Shown here: positions 49,718 through 62,159 of the stretch, one piece after another | Position numbering within the stretch: position 1 is the first letter of the stretch | How the letters are laid out: each line of letters opens with the position of its first letter | DNA from: Ignelater luminosus | Taxonomy: Eukaryota > Arthropoda > Insecta > Coleoptera > Elateridae | Length of the DNA: 64,000 nucleotides | Assembly: GCA_011009095.1 (NCBI GenBank) | Contig: VTPC01001864.1 | Span: forward strand, 62,001-126,000 | Reading direction: 5' to 3' | Position numbers and translations under genes: made by a program | The notes under the pieces: generated by a model | What the model saw: the letters and a program-made list of their open reading frames with translations, nothing else | Told to the model about the DNA's origin: nothing | Databases searched by the model: none

Positions 49718-50754
49718 CTTCTAGGAAGGAAACGGCGAAACGTGTGTCGGAAGTTTTAGATACCTCGATAAAACAAAACTGCTATAAACAATACCGCATT
49801 TACATTTTGGAATGTTTTGAAAAACTAACAAAGCTATTCCTTTCTTTCAGAATTTAGGGGCACATTATATCAATGGCAGTTCTCATTTGATAGTTCCTAA
49901 CAGAATGCTCCTATTTGTTTCTTTTATCGTGTTCTTTATTGGCCGTTTTTCGTTTGTTCTGCTATCACAACCAACTAAACAATATTAGAATAATAAAATA
50001 CTTTTAGTACTATATCAGCCTGTCAAAAATTATCAAAAAATTGTAGATTAACTTCTTCAAGTTTAACTTGATTTGGGAACTCTGTGCGCCGAGCCGTTTA
50101 GAGTGGTTGTTTCTTACTAGCACGAAAAACGTTTTAGAACAACAGACACTCATATTCACCACCGTCCTGCTTCCATTTGCAGAAAATTGAGTTCGTGCAA
50201 AAATGTCCCTAATGGATTTAAGTAGATAAATGCAACATTTCTCTTCGTCAAAATCATAGATTTTAAATGCGGTAATTATACGTCCGACGTTATAAATTTC
50301 CGATTATTTACTCACACACTTTGATCAAAAACATACCTTTAAAGCTAAATGGAAGTTATTTTATAAACAGCTATTTTAGATTGTGTGTACTATTATTTGA
50401 ATGCTAAATATAGCTAAGCTTTCATAAAAGAGAACATAATAAGGAAGTACAGTGCGTTTAAATTTAGCCATTCTCTCATTTTCTTAATGATGCTGAATTT
50501 TGTGAATGTCTGTTTAGATTTGATTTTATTCTACATGGCTATAGTAAATGAATAGGGACGTCATACTTTTTGAAATACATCTCTATAAATAAATTAATAG
50601 AGATAAAGATAAATAACAAACACACCTGATAACAAAAAATTCAATCAGTAAATTGAATAACCACAAAAAGAACTCTGCAAAGCTATCGATTTTGTATTTA
50701 TGAAACAACTACTACTAAATGCTTTTATAAATTATATGGTGGCAAGCGTATCAA
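49718..50754. other. Non-coding stretch
   Basis: AT-rich. Nothing recognised. Confidence 0.45.
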
Positions 50755-50918
50755 ATAACACGGCAATCATTAAAATTTAAGTTCCCAGGAGACTATAAAA
50801 GAAAAAATCATGCCATCAGTTTATAGGTTATGTGTTGGCATGTGTTGTGTCTAAGCTAAGCCCTACGAAAAAATTTCACAGCCTACTGGGAACTTAAATT
50901 TTAATGATCGCATGTTAT
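50755..50918. repeat. 164-bp inverted-repeat (foldback/MITE-like) element
   Basis: A perfect 23-bp arm ATCATTAAAATTTAAGTTCCCAG runs 50766-50788 and its reverse complement 50886-50908. The pairing continues imperfectly outward (ATAACA..G to 50755; matching to 50918). The interior is about 97 bases with no ORF. Size and symmetry suit a small non-autonomous DNA element. No clear target-site duplication could be assigned. Confidence 0.7.
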
Positions 50919-52021
50919 ACTTAATATAGAATAAGAATAAGAAAGGCATTGACCAAAAAAATTGTTAAAATTAAATTTTTGGTATAATTATATTATATTA
51001 CGGGCTGTGGTTAAAATCTGAGTTATCATTCGTTTACCCAAAATATCGTAAGTAGCAGTTAGTTATAATCTTCCTTTTTCCAACAACACTTAATATTAGA
51101 TTTCTACTTCCAGTCATGTGTTCTAACTTTTTAATGTATGTCCATTTCTGTTTTTTGCAGCCTTTGAGCCCCTACAGTAGATAAACCAAGACAACGCCTG
51201 CTATTGGCAAATTTAGACATAGGACACCCCTGTTCGCATTATGTGATTGTTCGTTAAATTGTTTAAACAGACGTATCTGGAGCTTTGTAAATATTTCGAA
51301 CATTGCATTTATCCATTTGGGCAACCAATTAAAAATACCTTCCGGTAATTCCAACTTGTACTCCATCCCTTGTTAACTTTGTGACATAAATGGGATTATC
51401 AAATAACCTAGGTGAAAATACTGCCTCTTTTGTTTCCACAGGTAATTTGATAAATTTATTTTAAATATAAGTAAATAGGCAGTCAACATTTTGCCAAAAC
51501 TTTTGTTGCATACGTTACTACAACTGATGCTACATCAAGTCAAAATTGAAAGAATATGTGGTTAGTGGTGCATGTGATCAGACGCGTTCTTAGATAATCA
51601 ACATCTCGTTTCACTTTACCACAGACTCACTTGGCCTTCAATTTCCAACTCAGCACTGGCACCACCCAACATGTTAATTATGAATTCACTATTTGTAGGC
51701 AGTCACTCTAAAAAGAAAAATAAAGTGAAAGAACAGACAACAAAGAAGAAGTGACACGATGTAATAAACAATACAAGTAACATGAAGTAAAAGATTAAGA
51801 TAAATCAATCATATTTCAATAATAAAACATGAATACCTCCGGAAGATTTTTTGGCAGCCATCAAGAAAAATGCCTGCTTGGGTTTTGATTGTACAAGTTT
51901 TATCAGTTCAAACAAAAGAAAAAATAGATACGGAAGGTAGTCTCGTGTTACCAGTTCCTTTCTTCGTTATTAATCTTCTCAGAGAAAATTCTAACACTGA
52001 AATCAGCAGCAGTAAGTATCA
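50919..52021. other. Non-coding stretch with possible decayed sequence
   Basis: A plus-strand acceptor-donor junction lies at 51441/51442. A minus-strand ATG frame of 64 codons (51366-51172, beginning MEYKLELPEGIFNWLPKW) looks protein-like and lies downstream of the decayed coding block at 52022-52790, so it may be part of the same relic. Confidence 0.3.
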
Positions 52022-52790
52022 CGAACTACCGGAATGAATAATACCAAGACTCCCTGAAGGAATATTTTGAATGCGAGAATCAATGCGAATAAAATTCAGT
52101 CCTGTCAATTGTCGGTACTCACGCCAGTTACAAACACCAAAACAATTATCTACTTCTCTTCTCAAGAGTATAGCTTTCAAAACTATTTCTGACCCAATTG
52201 GGCACTCATTGATGAAACTATGTCGAACAACTACTGTGTAATGAGTTAAGGCATAGGCGCATACGTAAATAATATTATAGGCTTCACCTTAGACCGCAAC
52301 GCTTCTCTTTGTCATTATCTATATTCGCACATGAAGATCTTCTAAGATGAGTGTAACCCCACATCCAAATGTTGGTGATGTCAAAAACTTCAACACATTC
52401 ACAATTCCAGAATGTAAATTATGGGAATCAATAGCGTAAATAGCGGTAGTGTCGACTGGTCTTCCAATACTTCACTATGTTTTGAGTTGTACCTGTGGAA
52501 ATCAAAGGCACTTTCATCCATGTCTGTTGTATAGGCAAAAGCCACATTCTGTTTAGCATTAATATGAAGACATATTGAAAGACGATCAATTGCTTCGGTT
52601 TTTATAAAATCGTGAGCTAAAGGTGCGTTTGTTCAGTTACTACATATTTCAAAGAAACCCATCATCACCTATTCCTAAAGCAACGATAGTGCAAAGTTGA
52701 CTCAAACAATGTTTTCCATTGATTTCAAAAGAAACTTCGTGATACTCCAGACTAGGTATTGTGTTTGGACTTAAAAAGGAACTTAGTTAT
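52022..52790 (-). pseudogene. Unidentified decayed coding sequence
   Basis: Successive open segments on the minus strand read like protein and are broken by stops and frameshifts: about 46 codons ending EINGKHCLSQLCTIVALGIG DDGFL (to 52652); 77 codons (52632-52402) containing HDFIKTEAIDRLSICLHINA and VAFAYTTDMDESAFDFHRY; a shifted frame with YAIDSHNLHSGIVNVLKFLT (around 52430-52370); and 71 codons (52234-52022) containing FINECPIGSEIVLKAILLRR. Amino-acid composition is far more protein-like than random AT-rich sequence. I cannot assign a family. It may be a retrotransposed gene copy or a domesticated or decayed transposon. Neither a poly-A tail nor terminal repeats were seen. Confidence 0.4.
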
Positions 52791-55700
52791 GGCAATTTAG
52801 ACACCTTGAATCAATCAAATGTTTTGTCACATACGTTCAAGTTTCTAAACGTCTTACTTTCTTCTGTTTTAAAATAGATATAGTTACCTATCTAAAACAG
52901 TATTTAACGATAAGTACTACTGTTGTGTATGATGTACATGGTGGTGTTGCTCTGTTAAAATAAACTATTTTGACAAGATCAGTCCCTTGACATTGAGATG
53001 ACGTGTAAATACTAAAAGCAGAAAAGTAAGTTGAGAAGGTTTTGAAGAAAAAAAAAAGTGAGCATGAAATGTAAAGAAAAACCATCCCTATTTGTTGCAA
53101 TAAATTCATTTAGTACTACCTACTCACATTGAAATTAAAAAGATTAGTGTCTTCAGTCCAACAAGATTAATGGATGAAACCTATTAAATCTAAGCAGCGA
53201 ACGGTATTTAGAATTCGATTTTGGATAAACCATTTATATCCTACCTTATCTTGATTAAGTTTTCTTTTTATTTGAAGTGAAATGGTTTTTTCAAAACATC
53301 ACATATTCATGCTTCACTTGGATTCTGATCAATAAGATCTTCACACTCTTATAATGAAATTAGATTTTCAGTAAAATGAATTACAAAGAGAGTCAACTAA
53401 ACGGATACTTACTTTATACTTTATCATACTTGCTATTGCTATATGCAATAATAAACGTCTTGTCACTAAATTTAAATACCCATTAAGTAAAAGAAGCAAA
53501 ACAAAAAGATTTCTTTTTTATAATTCGCAGTCATAAAAATATGAAATCGTAAAAGCCCAGCCGTTTTTACAAATCGTAGTATTTTATGACTAACGGAGTC
53601 GAGATACACTCAATTTAATTCAAAGGATTTATTCAATGCAAAATATTCTTGTCAAGCGCAGATGGAACGGAATCCCAAATCTCGTACGATCATCTGCAGC
53701 TTTTATTTAAAACTCGTCCCATTTCTCATCAGATTTTAAACGGGATATCAACTCCTCCTGCATGCGAAATGGAATGTGGCGAATTTTAACTTTTTATACA
53801 ATAAAAAGAAAAGGTTGAAAACTCCTATATGCTGAGATGTGATACCATCATGCGGGTGTCTATTTAAGATTGCTTTTATCATTCAACGGTTTTATGTGAA
53901 ATGGCAGATGTTGAGTTAATGTAAGCCGAAACGGATGCGAAGAGTATTTTACAGTTTTTTGAAGATGATTACATGTATATTTGTTATGAATTCGAGAAAG
54001 GTCAGCCTTGAAACAGGAAGCATGGATGTAACACATTTATGAATGTAAACTGACAAAGGTCAACTTTGTATGAATGCATGGTTTTTTTACTATTACATTA
54101 CAATGTTTCTGGGCATAGCTAGTTATTTAAGATTTATTTCGTAATAATGATCTTTTTATTGCGAAAAAGTTAGATTTCCGCTAGAAAACATCTAATAATT
54201 GCTTAATTGATTTTTAATACTCTACTAAACTTTCCAGATTTAATATGTGTTAATCAATTACGCACTGCGTCAAATTGAAATTATTAAAAACAGCTGCCTT
54301 GTATAATCTTTTAATCGATCGTGAAATTTACTTTTACTCCCACGTTTTATTCTATTTGATTTCAAGGCAAGCCTGTTACGGTAGATATATAAAAGTAATT
54401 TATAATCAATTTAATCGTATTCCGCTGATCGGAATTTTTAAGGTGGCATGTAATATAGGTAATAAACACTTATGGAAATTTCAGCAAACACGTTAAAAGA
54501 ATAAACAAACAACGTGTATGTATACAATTCATAAATGACATGACACGTGCAGCTTGCGGCAATATCCATTATATTACACAATATGAACTATTTATAGCTA
54601 AACAAACATCTACAGCACAACAGAATTGTAATTTCTACAAACAATGGCCGAGATAACACAAAAGGTTCACACCAATTATTATGAAAAGTCCGATAATGGC
54701 TATAACTACATTTGCGGGATTATCTGTTGTTGAGAGTTCAAAATATGTTCGCAGTTACTAAAATTTGGATCATTTAACCAAATACTTCCTCGAGTGGCCT
54801 ATTTATAATATTGATAATCTAATCAATCAGTAGAACGATCGTAGTAGCAGCTGTTCAGACATCGTCTTAAGTTCCAAAGAAAAGAAACGCTACGAAAACC
54901 ATTTACTGACCACTTATCTTGTCCTTAAGGGGATCGATCATCATTAGATACAATCACAAAATATCTAAAGAGAAATAGTAGAACGAACTAAAGTAATTAA
55001 TTAAGAAAACTTTTGGTTTTCATTCAGGAATTTTCCAAATCTCTTTTGATTAGATTTAATCGCAGTCATTTTGCAATTACAATTCGAACTCTGCATGCCA
55101 AATATCAATTCGTTCTTGGTTAAGTCAATAACCCGAAGAGAACTTTACACGTATGACGGAGAAACGTCATGCAAAGGCGCCAGTTCGTAATACTCTGTAT
55201 ATATATTTAGCATAGGTATTAATGTACTGGTTGGTACTTACGCTATTAATTAAATTAGTCGTTGAACCACATACAGTAACAGGAACTTCTAACAAGTTCA
55301 GGTATTTATTTTTATTTACTTATTAACTTTTTATTAGTACAGGAAATAACTCAAAGTCTGATTTTTTTTGTAGAAACGGGAAGCCTTTATTTTTAAATTT
55401 TTAATAAAGCACTGCTTCGCAACCAGCATGTTACCAAATCACCATGTTTGTAAATGTGTATTTCCTGGATGTCAAGGGCTCTGTTATTTTATAATTAATA
55501 AAAACAAATATCTTCCTATGGTGCAAATAGTTCAACGACACCAGAGCTGGGGGTTTCATATGAAGAAAGTAAAAATTAATTCTTTCTTGCACTATATTTG
55601 TAATTCAAGAAACTCTTTTATAAATAAAAGGCAAAAAGAAATATTCTAAAATTCACAATATAGTATGTATTAATTTAAAATGATACATATGTACATACGG

Positions 55701-56049
55701 TTGATACTGAAAGGAAAGAGCGAAAGAAAAAACGGAAAAACTACACAACACGAAATCAAGAACGCCTGATGTCTGTGTCTGGTCTTCTGAATGGTGGTTT
55801 TTGGATGAAAAACGTAGGACAAGAAACCATTAATTACTTTGAAAGGTTGAGATTTGGAAGCTGTTAAGGAAACTCTTCATGCCAAACTTAGCCAAGAACA
55901 CAAACGGTGTCTAACAATTGTGTGACGTAATGTCCGAAGTTTCTACGATGAAAAGTCCTATTCGTTAAGTATCCACAACAAAACCACCAGTTGACGGTTA
56001 TTGCGAAAATATCAACGATCGTTGGTAACATTTGACAGAGCACTCTTTC
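52791..56049. other. AT-rich non-coding stretch
   Basis: No gene recognised. A slightly GC-richer patch lies at 53640-53780. A plus-strand ATG frame at 55428-55649 contains VCKCVFPGCQGLCYF but has AT-biased codons and sits beside transposon debris, so I do not call it. Confidence 0.35.
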
Positions 56050-56306
56050 TTAACGCGTTGCATCCAAAATCAGAACATTAGATGCAATTGCATCAAATCT
56101 TTCCTGTCCTCGTGTTGTACGGACAGTATTCGAAAAAACCTTTGAATTCGAAAATGAGTGGAACAAATGAATTATTCGTGGTAGACTTAGTAGCTGAACT
56201 TACTCAGAATACATCCGTACCATTTGCTACTGGATTTTCAACACCTTACAATCATTCAGTAAAAGTTCCTTTCGTTGAGGGTCCATTAACCAATGTTATA
56301 CCATGA
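56050..56306 (+). mobile_element. Possible piggyBac-like transposase remnant
   Basis: The frame from 56082 contains VLYGQYSKKPLNSKMSGTN and then FVVDLVAELTQNTSVPFATG FSTPYN. This resembles the piggyBac order of a short strand block (Y.L.F.IY.GK) followed by VVLDLV..LP.....FFDNFFTS, with the usual DN replaced by TG. Similarity is only by eye and the preceding conserved DE block is not recognisable. The sequence is adjacent to a mariner-like relic, so this is a region rich in transposon debris. Confidence 0.3.
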
Positions 56307-56769
56307 CAGTTAATGTTACGTATAACATTGTTGTAATTTCACAAATATAGAGAATTGCTCAACAATTCAATGAAATTAAAAGTGATCTAAACAGAGAAGT
56401 CCGACAACTTTTTGGTCTTGGTTGTGTGTTCTCGAGGATATTACAAGTTAATGTTTTCGAACTTTGCAATATGGTATTTACAGATATCACCTACCTTTCG
56501 GTACTAGATTAATGCAGCGGATCTAGTCAACATTACCTCATTTTTTACTTTTACCAAATTAATAGTAGTAATCCGCCTGTCGAGTCATACTGATTTTTAC
56601 AGTTTCCTTCCAGTACGCCAGTATCTATTATTATTACTATCTTTTCTATTCTGTTGACAGAAAACTCCACGCTACTGTTTTATCGTTATTAATTATCAAT
56701 TGTAGTGTCATAGACTTCATTTTTTCAAACCCCTGTAAGATTTCCAGTAGACTCGGATCCTAGAAGGAC
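56307..56769. other. Sequence between two transposon relics
   Basis: No readable gene. It probably includes the decayed C-terminal part of the mariner-like relic on the minus strand. Confidence 0.3.
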
Positions 56770-57390
56770 ACGACCAATCCATCTTCCTTGTATCGAAGAA
56801 ATTCCTAATTTTAATTATCCAATGTGCTGCAGCACCATCTAGTTGGAACCACAAGCAGTATCATCTTTTACTATCTAATCATTGTTTAAAAATTTCAAGA
56901 AATCTAGGCTTTGTGGGAGAATACATGACCCAAACAGCTAATTGCTGCAAATGTTAATGCTACAACGTAGTTGATGCCAAAATTCATATTTCGCGTAACG
57001 ATTTTCATCAGCTGGTTGTTGAAGATGCCATAGGGTTTGGAAGTAGTTTATTCACTCCATAAAATATCACTATCTTATTCATGCTGATTAATGAGCCAAT
57101 ACTTATTAGATAATCGTCATATGGGGTACGCAAAAAATCTACGATCTAATTCTCTCATTTCTCTCCTGTTGTTTCTTTCACTTTGAACAATTCTTTGATC
57201 AGTTCTTGCTTCAAATCCTTTAATTAAAACTAGTTTTCTTCTGTATTTTAGATTATTCTTCATCATAACTCTACTTATAATCGTCATATGGGGTATACCA
57301 AATCTAGGCCTAATTTTCTCATTGCCTCTCTTTCTTGCACACTTTCAACCATTCGTAAATGATCTTAACCAGTTCCTGTAGGTTTATAAC
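56770..57390 (-). mobile_element. Decayed IS630/mariner-like transposase with internal duplication
   Basis: On the minus strand 26 open codons (56851-56774) read WFQLDGAAAHW then IIKIRNFFDTRKMDW. This matches the QDGA..H....VR.FL....P.RWIG block of insect IS630/Tc3-like transposases, with Gln-Asp changed to Leu-Asp. Upstream on the same strand, VESVQEREAMRKLGLDLVYP (about 57350-57290) resembles their N-terminal helix-turn-helix region. A related sequence RIVQSERNNRREMRELD (about 57190-57140) repeats it. Stops and frameshifts occur throughout, so the copy is inactive. It is the same superfamily as the relic at 12590, in the opposite orientation. Confidence 0.65.
57111..57390. repeat. Diverged direct repeat, ~167-bp period
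   Basis: TAATCGTCATATGGGGTA occurs at 57111-57128 and 57278-57295, followed in both by related CT-rich sequence (TCTCATT.CTCTC, TGATC..TTCTTG). The two units lie inside the transposase relic. Confidence 0.6.
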
Positions 57391-58001
57391 ATAGAATCCC
57401 CTTGATATCTAAATAGATTTACATTTGCACGTCTTGGCATTTGGCCAACCAAATTATAGATGCTTTTTCTCAACTCAAATTTACAAGACATTGTTCACAA
57501 TATTTTTGTCAAAACTAAACAAAATAGTATTTGTCGGATATTTCTCATGATACTATTTACGGAAACTATAAAAAATAAATAGCGAATTATTGGGTTTGGA
57601 AATGACAACCTTTCACTCGACTAATCTACAATACTCACCAAAACATTCCATTGAATTATTCAAATATTTTCCAAATAATGATATGTATACAATTCTAAAA
57701 TTCCTATTTTAGTAGCTCACATTAGATCAAGATAATTTTAACATGAACACTAATAGCTTTCAAAATGCGTAATAATAAAAACGGGGTTACATATTTACAA
57801 AATTTTTTGTAGAGCGCTAAAAACATGTCGCATACTTATGTGTACGTAGGCATATAAAAGCCAAGGTGCTAAACAAGATGATTTTTCAGTTGGCTTCTTT
57901 AAAAAATCTTTAGAAAAAACAGATTAGAAGCGCATTGTGTTCACTGGTGGAAAAAATTAAACTCCAACGTTCCAATTTCACATTGTGAGTTGGCAATTTA
58001 C
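57391..58001. other. AT-rich non-coding stretch
   Basis: Nothing recognised. Confidence 0.45.
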
Positions 58002-58117
58002 CTAAATGTCGAAAGTAAAAACTCCTGTCGCGCTTTTTAACAAGAGGCAACATAAAAAAGAATTTGAAACTGAAAATAGGATTTTCTTGCCAATAACGAA
58101 GATCACAAAAATCAGTT
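58002..58117 (-). CDS. Weak candidate internal exon, unknown product
   Basis: On the minus strand a strong acceptor (CTCCTCTTTCTTCTCACTTTCAG in the 58140-58118 region) is followed by 116 bases that stay open in one frame and by CATTTAG|GTAAAT at 58002/58001. The frame reads TDFCDLRYWQENPIFSFK and onward to RSFYFRHLG. No domain is recognised. The purine-rich plus strand also holds an open ATG frame (58006-58263), so the pyrimidine tract could be a by-product of composition. It lies upstream of the recursive-splice candidate on the same strand, where a first or second exon would be expected. Confidence 0.18.
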
Positions 58118-61100
58118 CTGAAAGTGAGAAGAAAGAGGAGATGAATCATAGCCGACAAGAAATGTGTCAATCCATTATTCAGATGCTGTTCCTCGTTACT
58201 CCCACGCTTCGGGCTGTCTGTAAAAACTCCAGTCCCCTCCCTACCCGCAAACCTGAGCAGTAGCAAGCGGCAGAATTCAGTTCAGCAACTTTCACGGAGT
58301 TCTAACCAAGGACAATCGCTTGTGCAAACACTTGCTGCGTGGTGTTAAACATCCTTACGTAAACCGGTCACTTATTATTTAAATTAGCATTATATCATAT
58401 TGTATACACGTTGTAGTTATTTTAGTATGTGTGACCTTTAAAAATTTTACAATGACATAGTTAAACATTCCATATCTTATCAAAAACATTCCGAAATACC
58501 ACAAACTTAACGGACTGGAGATAAATTTCTTTTTTTTATGCTTATAACCGCAAGCTTTCATAGCGTGCATTGTTATCAGGTTATTTGTGCTAATTTTAAA
58601 TTACTGGTAAGCAAACAGAGATATAGTAGTTGTTTGACGCATTAATTAATTGTAATAGAAAAACAAGGACAGTTACATCACACAAATACATTGAAACCAA
58701 GATTATATCTAAACGCAACAATCGTGTTTACTCAATGATAATGCATACAGTTCTATTTTTATATATAGACGACACTTTTTTTACTTACGTGTATACTTGG
58801 TTATTTATCACGCTTCCTAGAAAATATTGCTCGTAAAATGCATATTAAAAATATGGTGAACATAATTTAAACGTCATTAAGTATATGTCAATAGTACAAT
58901 TTAACTTTTTGGTAGAATTCTATTTCCTAAATTAATCTTTTATTATAATTATTGAATTAACATCTGCAAAATGGTATGTATGTAATAACAACTGCTATTC
59001 GAGGCAAGCGTGGGGATAGTTTATGCAGCCTTCCGGCATTCGATTTGGCATCTACGGTCTTTTCGTTTTACTTTGCGAAATCCCATTCTATTGTTCCCTT
59101 ATTCAAGATCAACCAACAAATCAATTTACCGACAAATTCATAATAGTGCCAATAGTTTCGGCATTAGTTCCACTTAACAATTGAAAAGTATTGTTCAACT
59201 AGATAAAAAGTCTAAAAACGTGGCTTTGCTTTTTACAAGCATCCTGTTTGATTGTTATTTTAATGTATAGACTAGATTTTCCAGCGAAATGGAAAGCTGA
59301 TAAAAATGTACTACCAATCAAATGAGGTTGTAAATACTATTTTCACTAGTTAACTAGCCCATGATTTAAAAAAGTACATAATATTTTTTAAGTAATGAAA
59401 GTAAATTTATTGCTATAAACACATAATGCGGGAGTGTAAACAAGAACGTATCTTGTTTATATATTGACGCTGCTTTATTACTTGCACTTTTAAACAATTG
59501 AAAGAGTGATATGGCGGCGTGATAAAAACGGCCATTTGTATAAGTGTATGGATCACATTTCAATGAAGTCAAACCGCCATTACCCGACAAGGTGGTCATA
59601 AAGTTTAATATTAGTCAACTTGCATTCAAAAATGCCGAGATTGCAGAAAAGCAAGACCTACTTTAGCGTAGAACAAAAAAAACTGATGTAAATACTATTT
59701 CTTGATCAAAAAGTTAAAAACCCTTCCTTGAACAATTATTAGAGACAATTTTTAGGCATTTTGGTTTCAACAGTTTTGTGACAGTGAACGAATACTTTTC
59801 TGGAAGTCACTGTTTATTTTTGGTATACTCTGTAATTGCACAATGAAAGTACTGACGCAGAGTCATAATATATTTACAATATTTTCCTTAGCGATTTATA
59901 CCACAGTCTTCATGCAATCGAAATCATACCTGAAAAAGAGTTGAAAATCAGTACATTCACAACTTCAATGGGAATATCCTCAATAGCAAGAAGACAAAAA
60001 AGAATGCATGTATGCTATTCTGGTGGGACATAAAACTATCAGAATTGTATGCTTAATACATTTATGGAACAACAAATTAAGGAGTTTTACGTACCATTAA
60101 AAGCAGCACTGTTATACTATTCTGCAAAGCAAAATTGAAAGAAACAAGACAGAGGACGGAGAACAGAACTTTGTTCACATCTTCGTTATCATCAAGTCAA
60201 GTTCAAATCAACCAACATAGTAACTGAATTGCAAGTAAAGTAGTTACAATAAAAATCAAGCTACTTGATTTGATGCATCATTAGTAAGTTTCCAAAACTA
60301 CTTGAGAAAGGGTACGATGTTATGGTATACCAGACTGGGATGCATATTTGTATCGAGTGTACAGTATTGCGCAATCGGAAACTTTCAGACTTTGAAGTAT
60401 TTCATTGGTAAAGAGGACAAAAAATATTTTGTGTGTAAAAGTGTAATCCTGCATGTTTGTTACGTATTTTCGCTTGGTGACTTTGACTTGGTGACTTGCT
60501 TTTCTACCAATTACAATACTTTTAAATAAATAATACTAAAATCACTAAAACAGTTTTATTTTAGACCTGGGTCTATTTTACTGGGCGTTTCATACGTTAC
60601 CAAGAAAAAACGTTACAATATAACCATGCAAACGCCAGCAAAATCAAATTTTAAGCTAAGTTCTGTTCTATGATTCTGGCTTATAATCTTTATAATAAAG
60701 ATAAACTGAATAAAAAGATAAACTTTATTTTAAAATATTAAATGTAAAACGTTGTAATCTTGTATGTTATTTCTATATTTTATTCTATAAGCAAGAATAA
60801 GGAAATTAACATATTGTCTTGCAACTAGCGCTCGAAATAGCATAGTGCAGTGTGCACGGATCTTGGGCTCCTTTAGCAAACATGGCTATCAAAGATCCAA
60901 ACCCTTCGATTATGCAATTCTGTACGCCCGATACAAATAAGTGGTCCACACTTCTTACCTACAAAATAATTTAGATTCAGATTACAATAAAAACTAAGTA
61001 TCAACTTGACAATATGTTTAATAACTTTGTGTAGACAGCGTTTGTCAAAAATCTACTTGAATAGGCGCTCCTTTCTGTTTCGATATTAATCATGGAATTG

Positions 61101-62159
61101 TGAGCGATTACTTATGACGAAAGAGGTAAGTTTGTGATCCTTATATATTGTAATAGGATCTGGGCGATTAACAGTGAACGTACTGTAGTATGCACAATAG
61201 TGCATAAAAGCGTTTGCTACTCTCATATTGAACCTACGTAAATGAAGTAACTGGAATAAAAGCACTAGTGACAATCGAAACAGGATACAAACCCAATTTA
61301 CTAGATTATAATGTAATATGCAAAAATATTGAAATATCCGATGTTACTGAAACATCTACCCACGAGATAAACGTGGTAATATTGATTGTCGAGGTAAACA
61401 AAATTTTATGCCGATGTTTATGTAGCGGGTGAATATTCATTAAAGTTGAAAACGACTGTTTTCAAAAACGTGATTTTGATCATTATGTGACCACGTCAAT
61501 GTTCCAAATCCCAGAGCCTCATTTGAAGTATGTATTTTTGGCACAACAAAATAAAGTCACTATAGCTTAGACAGTAAGAAACTCGATCAATTATCTTTAG
61601 GTAATCGCGTTCCTTAGCAAATTTTCTATCCATTTTTAAAAAACTCTCAACTAGAATAACTTTCGATTGTCAACAACAAAAATTTTAAAGTACCTATTTT
61701 AGTGATAAAAGTATTGATTGTTTTTAATACTGATAAGAAGTACTGAATCAACAATTAACACCGTGTGAAAATCATATCTATTTTTGTTTTAATAAAAATA
61801 ATCTCAATCTTGATGATACGGAGAAATGACATAGTACGCGTTATTCTCGCATTCCCTTAATAACTCTCGGAATTACAAATCAAAATTTCCAATGATTTGT
61901 TTTGTAGTATTTTATATCAGAATTGAAAATAAGTAAAAGCTATAAAATATTAAACTAGAAACGATCACAAATAAAAAAAGCCACTCGTCATCATTATCAT
62001 CATAAATTACTAGCTATTACTACAAAGTCTATAATTATCGAACGTTGCGTCACACGAAAACACAAACAATAAAAAAAGCAAATATACGTGAGCAAACATT
62101 GATTATGTTGTGGAAAACAACGTGACCTTGTTTACAGAATATGCAATCCTGACAAGTGC
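58118..62159. other. AT-rich non-coding stretch
   Basis: No gene recognised. A weaker minus-strand acceptor-donor junction lies at 60959/60958 (ATTATTTTGTAG then GTAAGA). Confidence 0.4.

Noticed and set aside
52402..52632. Assigning the decayed block to the yellow/major royal jelly protein family because of FAYTTDMDE
   Set aside because: Only one short segment resembles the FAYIAD motif. The neighbouring segments do not follow that family's order.
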